Source: Halocaridina rubra
Lineage: Eukaryota; Arthropoda; Malacostraca; Decapoda; Atyidae
Assembly: GCA_037179515.1 (NCBI GenBank)
Contig: JAXCGZ010011617.1
Coordinates: 18,501-82,500 of the forward strand
Reading direction: 5' to 3'
DNA: 64,000 nucleotides
Part shown: positions 1-23,239 of the stretch, piece after piece
Layout: every line of letters begins with the position of its first letter
How positions within the stretch are numbered: the stretch's first letter is position 1
Translations under genes and position numbers: made by a program
The notes under the pieces: generated by a model
Told to the model about the DNA's origin: nothing
Database searches by the model: none
Seen by the model: only the letters and a program-made list of their open reading frames with translations

Positions 1-2587
1 AAATGAGTAGACTTATTAAGAATTTAAATCTAGAACAGATTATAAATAAACCAACTAGAATCACTCCCACTTCAGTTTCCCAAATCGATCTAGTAATAAC
101 AAACTCCAAACATATGATAACTAAGTGTGACGTAATGCCAAGCCCTATAGCAGACCACGAGGAAATTGTAACGTCCCTAAATATTCGCAAACCAAAGAGA
201 CAACCAATCTTTAAAACATTCAGATGCTTAAGAAATTATTCACAAGAATTACTTTGTAGTTTACTTATGAATGAAGTACATAAATTAAATGAAATTCTAT
301 ATACCGATAATATAAATAAACAAGTAAGAATTTTAACCAGTGTCTTATCATCATGTATAGATCGATGTGCACCACTCGTGACAAGAGAAATATTTCGTCC
401 CCCCGCTCCTTGGTTAACAGATGACATAAAAAACATTATGAAAGAAAGAGACAAACTACAAAATGAAGTAAAACTACAAAGAGATAATATCCCTTTAAGA
501 GAAAAGTTTACAGAGCATAAGAAACAAGTAAAATCATTATTAAGTAACAGTAAGAAACAGTATTACAAAAAAGAATTTCAAAACGCTAAAGGCAATATCT
601 CTGATACATGGAAAATTGCTAAAACCATGCTTTCCAATAACTGTAATAAAAGTAGTAACATATCAATTATACCCGATGAGGTAGATGTAAGTGCTAAAGC
701 AGAAGAGTTCAATAATTTTTTCGCTGAAGTGGGGAAAAAAACCTTTGAAAAAACAAAAAAAGAAATAATAAATGAAATCAATAATAGTAATGGTGGTAAT
801 AATAATGATGATGGTAGTAGTAATAATAATAGAAATGTTGATAATGGTGTAAATAATAATGATGGTGGTAGTAATGGTAATGATAATAGTGATGATGGTA
901 GCAATAATAATAATAATGTAAATTTGGAAGAACATAGTGCATTCAATAGAAGTACTGATGTCTTTAACCCTACTACAGTAGATTGTAATACAGTAATCTT
1001 AGTAATAAAAAATCTGAAAGACTCTAATGCATATGGATCAGATGGAATTTGTTTTCGTTTTATTAGAGATTCATTATTTGTAATAGCTTATTATCTGACG
1101 GTAATAATCAATACTTCCATAGTTACCAATATCTACCCAGATTTATGGAAAAATCCCCATGTAATTCCTGGTTTTAAAAATGGAAATCCTGACGACGTCT
1201 CTAACTATAGACCAATCTCTTTACTACCAATTTTATCAAAGATACTTGAAAAGATTGTTGCAAATCAGTTAAGTGAGTTTCTTGAAAAAAATAAACTTAT
1301 TGCAAAAAGTCAACACGGTTTCAGGCCAAAATTATCAACTGAAACTGCCTTATTGAAAATATCAGATGAAATATACAAAAATATAGATAATAAGAAAATA
1401 TCATTGCTACTACTACTCGATCTTTCTAAAGCTTTTGATAGTGTAAACCATAGTATATTATTAGAAAAATGCAAAAAAATGAACATTGACCCAAGCTGGT
1501 TCGAGAACTATTTAAAAAACCGCTACCAGTCAGTCAGAATAAAAGATACAGTTTCAAGTTCCAAGAAGGTATTGTTTGGGGTCCCTCAGGGATCGATCCT
1601 AGGACCTATACTTTTTCTAATATATGTAAACGATCTAGTAAAATATTTACCTAACTGTTATGTCATTCAATATGCTGACGATACTCAAATCTTAATTGAG
1701 GGAGAAATTAATGATTTAGAAAATATTATTCGTAGAGCAGAAGAAATTTTGTATATGGCTAAACGTTACTTTCTAAAAAATGGTCTGTTACTTAATGAAA
1801 CTAAAACCCAATCTATTCTTATCGGATCCAGACAATTATTATCAGAAGTTGATGACAATCTTCATATAAATTTTAACGGTAATATCATTAAGCCAATGAA
1901 CTCGGTAAAGAACCTAGGTGTCTATTTTGACCGTTACATGAATTTTGAAATGCATATAGATGAAATTTATAAAAAAGTAATGGGTACTCTAATATATCTA
2001 AATAGGGTAAAAGACTCATTTGAAACATCAACTCGTATAATAATTGTCCAGTCCTTAGCTATGAGTTTAATTAATTACTGTCTCAAAGTTTGGGGATGTA
2101 CAAATAAGACTCAATTACAAAGAATACAAAAGTTACAAAACTTTGCAGCACGAGTGGCTGTTGGCAATGTAAGAAAATACGAGCACATCTCTCCTGTTTT
2201 AAAAGATCTAGAATGGATAAAGATTAGAGATAAATATGTTTTTGATATATGTACCTTTGTTTTTAATATACTAAGAAACAATATTCCTGATTGCTTGTAT
2301 AATTTTTCCACAGTAAGCTCAGTTACCGGGTTAACTACCCGTCAAGGGGAAGATTTATTAGTACGAAGGTCTAAAACTGATATTGGCTCAAGAGATATAA
2401 ACATTCGTGGACCTCATTTATATAATCAGCTTCCCAGAGAACTAAAAAATGCTGGTTCAGTGTATACTTTTAAATATAATCTTAAGAAGTTACTCTTAAA
2501 GGAAGATTTTACTTGTAAATTTTAATTGTACACCCATATTTGAATACCCAATGTATGTTGGAAATAAAGTATTATTATTATTATTAC
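1..2587 (+). mobile_element. L2/CR1-type non-LTR retrotransposon (family A), 3' part
   Basis: The window opens inside this LINE. It carries the end of the endonuclease domain, the whole reverse transcriptase, a short 3' UTR and a terminal ATT repeat at about 2,569-2,587 that acts as tail. It runs directly into the tandem-repeat element that starts at 2,587. A second copy, nearly identical over about 2.3 kb, lies in reverse orientation at 41,195-43,545, so the family moved recently. The YADDTQ box and the short ATT tail fit the L2/CR1 side of the Jockey superfamily; the exact clade is inferred. Confidence 0.92.
3..2525 (+). CDS. LINE ORF2 protein, endonuclease C-terminus plus reverse transcriptase (5' end outside window)
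   Basis: An open frame of 840 codons, with the first Met probably internal to the protein. Residues 1-70 are the tail of an APE-type endonuclease (SQIDLVITN, then the HE pair near residue 56). Residues ~260-310 are a low-complexity Asn/Asp/Ser/Gly linker encoded by AAT/GAT-rich DNA. The reverse transcriptase follows: SNYRPISLLP near 400, HGFRP near 440, DLSKAFDSVNH near 480, GVPQGSILGP at 526 and the catalytic YADD at 557. The C-terminal part has the GPHLYNQLPRELK motif typical of these LINEs. The frame is intact, so the copy may encode an active enzyme if the 5' part is also whole. Confidence 0.9.
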   Translation: MSRLIKNLNLEQIINKPTRITPTSVSQIDLVITNSKHMITKCDVMPSPIADHEEIVTSLNIRKPKRQPIFKTFRCLRNYSQELLCSLLMNEVHKLNEILYTDNINKQVRILTSVLSSCIDRCAPLVTREIFRPPAPWLTDDIKNIMKERDKLQNEVKLQRDNIPLREKFTEHKKQVKSLLSNSKKQYYKKEFQNAKGNISDTWKIAKTMLSNNCNKSSNISIIPDEVDVSAKAEEFNNFFAEVGKKTFEKTKKEIINEINNSNGGNNNDDGSSNNNRNVDNGVNNNDGGSNGNDNSDDGSNNNNNVNLEEHSAFNRSTDVFNPTTVDCNTVILVIKNLKDSNAYGSDGICFRFIRDSLFVIAYYLTVIINTSIVTNIYPDLWKNPHVIPGFKNGNPDDVSNYRPISLLPILSKILEKIVANQLSEFLEKNKLIAKSQHGFRPKLSTETALLKISDEIYKNIDNKKISLLLLLDLSKAFDSVNHSILLEKCKKMNIDPSWFENYLKNRYQSVRIKDTVSSSKKVLFGVPQGSILGPILFLIYVNDLVKYLPNCYVIQYADDTQILIEGEINDLENIIRRAEEILYMAKRYFLKNGLLLNETKTQSILIGSRQLLSEVDDNLHINFNGNIIKPMNSVKNLGVYFDRYMNFEMHIDEIYKKVMGTLIYLNRVKDSFETSTRIIIVQSLAMSLINYCLKVWGCTNKTQLQRIQKLQNFAARVAVGNVRKYEHISPVLKDLEWIKIRDKYVFDICTFVFNILRNNIPDCLYNFSTVSSVTGLTTRQGEDLLVRRSKTDIGSRDINIRGPHLYNQLPRELKNAGSVYTFKYNLKKLLLKEDFTCKF

Positions 2588-4030
2588 TTAATGCGATCGA
2601 ATATTATGAAGAGAATTGAAAATAGCATTAAGAACAAACAGCAAACAAACTTTTTATTTAATATCGTCAGGGAAATAGGGTGCGAGGTGTATCAGCTGAT
2701 AGGGAAGTGTCAAAACATTTGCAGATAGAGGTTCGTTTTCCTGCATCCTCCTCTTCTACCGCTTAATGCGATCGAATACTATGAAGAGTATTGAAAGAAA
2801 GCATTAAGAACAAACAGCAAACAGACTTTCGATATAAAATCTTCAGGGAAATAACATGCGAGGGTGCATCAGCTGATACGGAAGCGGCAAAACGTTTGCA
2901 CATAGAGGATCGTTCCGCTACATCCTCCTCCTCTTCTACCGCTTAATGCAGTCGAATATTATGAAGAGAATTGAAAAAAAGCATTAAAAACAAACAGCAA
3001 ACAAACTTTCGATATAATATTGTCAGGGAAATAGCGTGCGAGGGTGTATCAGCTGATACGGAAGCATCAAAATGTTTGCAGATAGAGGTTCATTCTCCCG
3101 CATCCTCCTCCTCTACTGCTTAATGCAATAAAATATTATGAAGAGAACTGAAAAAAAGCATTAAGAAAAATCCGCAAACAAACTTTCAATATAATATCGT
3201 CAGGGAAATAGCGTGCGAGTGTGCATCAGCTGATACGGAAGCAACAAAATGTTTGCATTCAGAGGTTCATTCTCTCGCATTCTCCTCCTCTTCTACCACT
3301 TAATGCGATCGAGTATCATGAAGAGAATTGAAAAAAAGCATTAAGAACAAACAGCACACAAACTTTCTATATAATATCGGCAGGGAAATAGCATGCGAGG
3401 GTGTATCAGCTGATACGGAAGCGTCAAAATGTTTGCAGATAGAGGTTCGTTCTCCTGCATCCTCCTCCTTTTCTACCGCTTAATGCGATTGAATATAATG
3501 AAGAGAATTGAAAAAAGCATTAAGAACAAACAGCAAACAAACTTTCAATAGGATAATGGAAAAAAAGCATTAAAAACAAACAGCAAACAAACTTACAATA
3601 TAATATCGTCAGGGAAATAGTGTGTGAGGGTGCATCAGCTGATACAGAGGCAGCAAAACTTTTGCTGATAGAGGTTCTCCCGCATCCTCCTCCTCTTCTA
3701 CCGCTTAATGCAATCGCATATTATGAAGAATTGAAAAAAAGCAATAAGAACTAACAGCTAACAAACTCTCGATATAATATCGTCAGGGAAATAGCGTCGA
3801 GGGTGCATCAGCTGATACGGAAGCGGCAAAACGTTTGCAGATAGAGGTTCGTTCTCCCGCATCCTCCTCTTCTACCGCTTAATGCGATCGAATATTATGA
3901 GGAGAATTGAAAAAATCATTAAGAACAAACAGCAAATAATCTTGCATTATAATATCATCATGGAAACAGCGTGTGAGGGTTCATCAGCTGATACGGAGAC
4001 GGCAAAATGTTTGCATCCTCGTGCTCACCG
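2587..4030 (+). repeat. Tandem repeat array, ~178-bp unit, about 8 copies
   Basis: Each unit starts with CTTAATGCGATCGAATATTA and ends in a CATCCTCCTCCTCTTCTACCG-like stretch. Starts lie near 2,587, 2,762, 2,942, 3,119, 3,299, 3,479, 3,713 and 3,878, so spacing is 165-180 bp except for one unit lengthened by a ~60-bp internal duplication near 3,540-3,600. Each unit contains the palindrome ATCAGCTGAT. Units differ by point changes and small indels. The same unit occurs inverted at 17,240-17,965. Confidence 0.93.
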
Positions 4031-4360
4031 CCTCCATGCACGTCCCAGTGTGTGCCCGTTGCCCAACGCATAATAGATTGCATTAATTTGTTTACTGTAC
4101 ACTAAATCTGTATATTTTTATACTGTACACTATTTGCATTGTAATACAAATAACTACAGGTCTTTCTGCTTTATGTACTTATAAAATGTTTTACTTATCT
4201 TATATCTTTGGTATAGTGTGTCTATGTACAGTTGTAGAACGTATCTATGCCCATTATCATTGTTTCTTATGGAAAATGACTCGTTACATTACGGGGAAAT
4301 TACAATACACGGCACTTCTGAGAACCCATCTTCGTGTTATTCTAAAAACTAGGTGTATAT
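4031..4360 (+). repeat. Unique flank of the tandem-repeat element
   Basis: This stretch, which contains GTTTACTGTACACTAAATCT and TATAGTGTGTCTATG, is homologous to the reverse complement of 16,690-17,045, which flanks the second array. The tandem repeats therefore belong to a larger dispersed element with a conserved non-repeated arm, not to a free-standing satellite. No coding capacity is seen. A central tandem array with conserved arms resembles some non-autonomous Helitron-like elements, but no Helitron ends were verified. Confidence 0.7.
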
Positions 4361-5222
4361 ATATGGATGTGCTCATAGCATCCCCCACACCCACCTTCAA
4401 AACCATCCCTTGCTCCTTCTGCATCCCATCCTCCAATCTACCCAGACTTAAAATATTAACAGCATCCCAACCCTTACCTAAGCCATCTTTACAACCTTTT
4501 TCTACTGCTACCCCCATCCACATCTCCTCCTAACCCCCCTACATCAGCACCTAACATGAAAAATCAATATTCTACAAAATATAGATGGCATAAATACCAA
4601 GAAACAACTCACTTCATAATATACAGTCAGCTGACAATAAATAAAACTACAGTGGACATGTAATACATCAATAGTACTAAACTTCACCATCATCATTTGC
4701 AGCAGCGTACTCATTACCCTAGTATACAAATCCATCAACTCCATAACATTACACACTCAAAATCCCTTCTTCCCCACTTGACACTGCCACATTTATACTG
4801 TCAACTAAAGTATGCTCTGGTAACACATCAGACAACAATCGCAAATACTGTACATATGTCCCACCTCTAACATCTTCCATAGTAACTAATAACACCTCAC
4901 AGTTACTGCCCCAGTACTTCAAGCATTATCCTGGGTAGCGACTTCAATGACAAGACAGCTGCTGGAGAGGTAAGGAAAGTTAACACTAGGGTACTATACA
5001 AAAGTATGGAATAAGTGGGTGATGACTGAAGGTTATGGAAATGCAGTGATCATGATTTGTTGATGATTGTGCTTGTGAGCCAAGTTTGTTAGGGTGTGAG
5101 CAAAGAGAGTTCCATGTAATTTGAATGTAGGGAAAACTAAAGGTATGAAAAGTACAGGGAAATTTGATGGCCGGGTGAATGTGAGAGGGATTAGCAAGAG
5201 GCTTGAACATGTATATTTTTTT
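4361..5222. other. No gene recognised
   Basis: AT-rich sequence with only short, unconvincing open frames. No splice-bounded exon or known protein motif was found. Confidence 0.6.
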
Positions 5223-5850
5223 CTAGTATCTGGAGTTGCATGTCATTATGGAAGGAGTGAATGCAGTAAATGTATGGGTGGCATGTAAAGTGTGATGAGA
5301 TATAGTTATGTGGGAATGGATGAGCGGGAAGAAAAGGTTGTATGGAGAAGGTATTGTGCCTCCAGAAAAGTATGGTGCATAGACTTGAAATGAAATACAG
5401 GATGAAACATGTAGCATGTCATGAAGATGAGGTGTTTGAGAAGTGCAACAAATATGTCAAGAATGGATATGTTAGACCAGTCCCAAGTTATGTAGGCATA
5501 TGGAAAGTGAATGATGGAAAACTAGCAAAAAGTAAGGAATATATCTTTCATGAAGACCCAAAAATGAAATTTAAAGAGCAATGGATGCACATGGTACATC
5601 TAGGGAGCAGAGAAGAGACTGCAAGAGAAAGGGATGTATGGATGATGTTATCCAAAGGAAATATACTGCACCTGTTTACACAGTAAGACAAAAGCAATGT
5701 GGTGATGATTGTGGAGATCTTTCATACCTAAGGTGTTAAAAAATTCAATTGGGAAAAGGGTCTGTTGATGAGTGTGTGCTTTGACTCAGCCACTCCCCAT
5801 ACAAGGGGGATTACATTCTTCGTACATGTGTGGACTGAATGTGTTCTATG
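5223..5850 (+). mobile_element. Possible LINE 3' fragment (RTE-like, same 3' end as at 63.0 kb)
   Basis: An open frame at 5,342-5,686 ends in ETARERDVWMMLSK, which weakly resembles the C-terminal RARDRNEWRK pattern of the LINE fragment at 63.0-63.5 kb. About 80 bp past its stop comes GACTCAGCCACTCCCCATAC followed by AAGGGGG. This matches the 3' ends at 40,126-40,190 and, on the minus strand, 63,030-63,100. The protein match is weak; the shared 3' end is clear by eye. Confidence 0.4.
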
Positions 5851-6562
5851 AAGCCAGTCTATGCTTGAAATAGAAATTTTTTATCCCCTAGCAGCTTTAA
5901 ATTTTTCACCTTTTCCACAAAACTGCATAAATTCCTTAGCCTAGTTCTGTTGCTCTACTCACTTGCAAGTTCGTCTTCTCATGTTCAAATCTGTTAGTCG
6001 TCGTCTCACTAATTACGCGAATAATTGCTTCCACCAAAGGCCAAGGAGGTAAAAATTCATGCTAAGTAAGGACCCTTTTATAAATATGTCAATACTTTGC
6101 GTATAACCTATTCCCAACCTCGCATGTATGGTAATGTATTCCAAATCTTATATTACGAGTAAACTGTACATGCTCTTCAGTAATATAAAATAAAAACAAT
6201 TATTGTACATACAGCACAACAATAATGTTTAAAAATGTTAAACATATAAGTGAACAGGTTTACTAAACCTCTATCTGAAAAATATGTATCATAATAAACA
6301 GTTAGGTTACTTTCGTGTACAGCATTACAAAATCTGTACCTACTGCAGAGTGAAATAAATGTAAAAAACAAGGACTAACTACAGTAATATCAAAGAATGA
6401 AACATTGTGATGATTATAGCTACAAAAATAAATTCTGAAGAAACCACTATCTGACATCGATATTTCAATATGTAATTCTCTCTCTCTTCCTATATCTTAA
6501 CATTTACCAAGATCACACCACTACTGATTTGAAAATTTTTCAGGTTATGGGACTTTAAAGAG
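5851..6562. other. No gene recognised
   Basis: AT-rich sequence without a convincing open frame or structured RNA. Confidence 0.55.
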
Positions 6563-6950
6563 CTATGCAGCCATTCCTTCTTTGCTGAGTATGCTAGCAC
6601 CTCCACTGATACTGTCATACAGTTTAAGCACTTTTTCACAAAAGATATATCCGACAATGACATCCTCTTGCACCAAGTTCTTTTGCCACAAGTTTAATGT
6701 TTTCTCCGTTTTCACAAACACTGTATCATGAACTTGAGAAACCATTTTTGATATTGCAAGAAAAAAACACTTAACATTACTATGAATTTAGTTTCCCCTA
6801 GATTTACTGAGCAAATGCTAGACTCACTTCCCTCCATTTTAGTGCCACTTTTGGTGTTGACATCCTTTTCAAGTGGTCTGCAACTTCTAAATCTTGCTGT
6901 AAACTTAACACAGCTCTAGCCTTCTTGGGTTTATCGTCACTACCCTTAGT
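6563..6950 (-). pseudogene. Jerky/pogo-like transposase fragment (decayed)
   Basis: Read on the minus strand from 6,950, the first piece (DDKPKKARAVLSLQQDLEVA...) resembles the N-terminal Psq-type helix-turn-helix of jerky/Tigger proteins. After a stop and a ~60-bp gap, the piece at 6,563-6,745 (TEKTLNLWQKNLVQE ... FCEKVLKLYDS) resembles the second, CENP-B-type helix-turn-helix. No DDE catalytic part follows. It reads as a degraded Tc1/mariner-superfamily transposase remnant. Recognition rests on short motifs. Confidence 0.5.
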
Positions 6951-8670
6951 ACTCAATTTCTACGGCAACACTTCAAAAAAGGTAAACAAAAATGTGGCAC
7001 AATTCATTAAAGCAATGATGGCAACACGTGTCGTGATTAGAACTTACTCCGAGTATAAGACAAAGACTGACTAACACGTGGAGTTTTTGCATTGTCTTCG
7101 CTCACTCACCTGCCATGCTGCCTTGGTGTGAGCATGAAGTTGTAGCTGAGTGTTCCACACTTATCCCACTTAGTTCTAAAGATTTTCTGATTATATAAAT
7201 TTTTTTAATATATCCAATTCGCGATTAGCCAAAAACGCTTAAATATATTTCGCATAAGCATTGGAATGATTGTACTTTCCTCTACCCTAAAATACAGGTG
7301 AGGTAAATAACAGAGCATTTATTTTTTTTATATGGGATATAAAATTAAAGTAAGGTAAAAATACCATTATGAATAATAAGAATTTCTACTTACCAAAGTC
7401 AGTGGTTCACACTCAAAATGTCCTCTAAGGTTTTGTACAGCCAAGCAGCATACTTATTTCTGGGTCCTTACTTTACAATGCATTGACAAAATTTGCAAAC
7501 CCTTTTAAATAAAAAAAGAGATTCCCTATGAGTAAATTGTAAAAGAGCAAGTAGAGTCAAGATATTTTTATTAGTGAACTGAAATATCTCACTACACATA
7601 AAGCTTACAAAAAAACAAGAGGCATAACTTTTCATATAATGATACAGCATTCCTTTAAAGGAATGGGATTATATTGTACCTAAATAGATACAGAAGAGTT
7701 AGAAAAAAGTAAAAATAAAGAAAGGTGAGTTGAACATACATTCATCCTATTCTGGGGTGAAAACAGAAGGCGCAAAAAATATAAATAATTAAAAATAGTA
7801 AGATTAATTCTGTAATGATTAAAAAAAAAGGTGTCCCTTTGCTAATATCTTTGTTGAGACAAAAAATAAATGTGTCGAAGTCACTCCAGAATAGAATGCT
7901 GCCTTACAGTATGTATTCTACATTGAAGATCTGTTCTAGCTGTGAATTAATCACTAGGCCGCCTTTTTTTTTTTTCATCAAATCCTATCACCCAAGAGTA
8001 CAATCTGTAAAACTTCTTGTATAATATATAAAAAAGTGTGGAGTGAGAGGCTGTGGGGAGAGAAATGCACCAGGCCACGTGGACTTCTTCAAAAAGAGAC
8101 GATGCCCATGGTTTATTCAGTGGGATCCGTTTATATACAGTGTGAGAAGAACATGACTGAATACACCACTGCTAAATATTTATTTGTCCATTTTTGTAAA
8201 CATCATGGACCACTTCCATAAAGAGTAGACCTAGAATGGGGCATTTAGGAATGGCTTGTCTCAATTCTTTAATTATTCCTTTAATCAACTACGGTACATC
8301 TGAGACAAGCAAATCCTTACAGTAATTTTTTTTTTTTTTTTTTTGCACTGACTACAGGACAAAGAATATTTAGTAAATATCCATTCTTGTACATGACAAA
8401 CATTTCATTTATACAACAGTCTTCTGTGAGCGCATTTTCATAACTAAAAATAAAAATAAAAAATAAAAATAAAATAAACTGAAGCTCCGGATGCTGAGAG
8501 GCACCGAAATACTCAACTTTTTTTTTTTTACCATTGTTTTTTTATCGTCACCACATACAATAATTATTGTATCAGGCCATGTGACTTTGAAAAGAAAAGA
8601 CTATACACCTTCAATTTTTCAAATTTTCTTTGTCAAGTAAAAAGTTTCTGCAGATGATGTCAAGTTACCC
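6951..8670. other. Intergenic, probably including the lingerer 3' UTR
   Basis: No coding exon seen. The lingerer stop codon is at 8,671-8,673 on the minus strand, so its 3' UTR must run leftwards from there. I could not place its polyadenylation site with confidence; T-rich runs (A-rich on the minus strand) at 8,327-8,344 and ATTAAA-like motifs near 8,270 are candidates. Confidence 0.45.
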
Positions 8671-21664
<12,994 letters not shown>

Positions 21665-22139
21665 CTTAATATGCTAATATATGTACACTTTGTATATACA
21701 AGTGCTGTAAAGAAAAGTGGGAAAGATTTACTTAGAATCCTCCACTGACACATTTAGCATAATACCAAATATTCTTACGACTTTTTCTGTATACTGAACT
21801 TACAAACACACACACAAACTTGCATACACGAACACACATGACCAGGAAGTGTTGGTAATCATACAGAAAAATAAATACTTAAAATGAGTAGACTAATGCA
21901 GCATATCTGGCCAAGAATCATCAAGTAATACAAAATGTTAAACACAAACCATATAATGTATTATCTCTAAATTAATGGAACTGGAATAATAAGCTAAAAG
22001 CAAACTCGCAGAAATAGAAGACAACAATCAGAATCTCAAACCAGGTTATGAAGCACGGGGAACAGTAAGAAAGTACCTCAAGCTTATTTCTTTTCTTTAT
22101 TTTAATATTGAACAGTGAAATAATCAAACAACAACAATC

Positions 22140-22232
22140 CTAATGGAAACCTGTCACTACGTCCAACGAAGGGCTAAAAACCCTTGACAGTCGCTTTCCA
22201 AATCGTGCGCTATACCACTGAACTATCACGAA
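22140..22232 (-). repeat. Possible tRNA-like repeat fragment
   Basis: On the minus strand reads TAGTTCAGTGGTATAGCGC, an A-box-like stretch, followed by GACTGTCAAGGGTTTTTAGC. No intact tRNA cloverleaf can be drawn, so it is called a repeat rather than a gene. Confidence 0.3.
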
Positions 22233-22837
22233 TCATACTGTTTAAATTGATTTCTGGGAACATTTTAATAGTAACCATTTCTTCAACAAAAAATATATGC
22301 CAATCAACAGTAATTAAAAGCTTAACCTAAACCCATTGCAATCATACAGGTACTGTATTTACAATTACGTATCAAATCCTTCTTTGACTTGCTATTATTG
22401 TAAAATAAATACTAGTAAACTCTAAGGAGATAAAATTAAAAAACCTTAATATTATAACGAGCACTGTGAATAGTAATATTCGTACAGTATGTGGTTTCTT
22501 AAAGAAATATCAAAGATTAAAAAAAAAAATCATTCTTTGTGGCTCTCTAAAATAAACTAACAATTTTCAACAATATAATCTAATCATTCAATTTATTTCT
22601 TTTCATCACTGATCAAATTTCACTCACTCAAGTAAGTTTTTCTGTATGAAAACCTCATAAACATAAACCTGTGCTAATTCTGAACTTTTTTTAAATAGCA
22701 CAGGGCTACCAGAAGCTATCGCAATTACGAAAATAAACAAGGGTAAGTCTTACCGCTTACGTCAAAACTTACTTAAGCAATACATGAGTAAAAATATATT
22801 TCAATGCTCTTGTGTTTCAATTTTGGGGGCCAAAGTA

Positions 22838-22985
22838 ACTCAATAGTTAGAGATCAACTCAGAAGGTGACAAACCTATGTCTGATTCCACCCCTGGCCGT
22901 AAGTAAGGGCATCCAGCCTCAAATCCTCAGCTCTTAGCTTTCTGTCTCCACCCATATTTGAATAGACATTACTAGAGATACAAAA
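22838..22985 (+). mobile_element. SINE-A copy, full length
   Basis: Has the head (CTCAATAGTTAGAGATCAAC ... GACAAACCTATGTCTGATTCC) and the core GGGCATCCAGCC, more diverged than other copies. Confidence 0.65.
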
Positions 22986-23064
22986 ACGAAAAAACAAACG
23001 TATTTTAATTTCACTCGGAAGTGGGAATGCAAACATTTACCAAACATTATCATTTTTAATATTC

Positions 23065-23238
23065 AACAGAACCAATGGCCGTTATGGCCGAGTGCTAACG
23101 ATTGTGACTTTGATTCGTCAGCTTGTGGGTTCAAGGCCTGCCAAGGTCTAAGGTTGGAAAGGGCATTCATTGAGGGTAAAGGTGGCACTTGCCAAAACCA
23201 AAGTCCTTCATAAGAAGGCACCATCCTAGCTAGCCCTT
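23065..23238 (+). mobile_element. SINE-B copy (class II tRNA-derived)
   Basis: The head reads ATGGCCGAGTGCTAACG ... GTGGGTTCAAGGCC, close to a Ser/Leu-type tRNA A and B box. The body has GGCATTCATTGAGGGTAAAG and CAAAGTCCTTCATAAGAAGG. A second copy is at 32,756-32,945. Confidence 0.7.
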
Positions 23239-23239
23239 A

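Noticed and set aside
578..946. Leu/Ser-rich frame antisense to the LINE
   Set aside because: It is the antisense of the Asn/Asp-rich linker and is explained by the AAT repeat.
2587..4030. CRISPR-like array of direct repeats
   Set aside because: The whole ~178-bp unit is repeated with no unique spacers, and the context is eukaryotic.
4186..4533. 115-codon plus-strand frame
   Set aside because: It starts in the conserved arm of the tandem-repeat element, which has no matching frame in its other copy at 16.7-17.0 kb.
22140..22232. A tRNA gene on the minus strand
   Set aside because: An A-box-like stretch is present but acceptor stem, anticodon arm and a proper B box cannot be folded.
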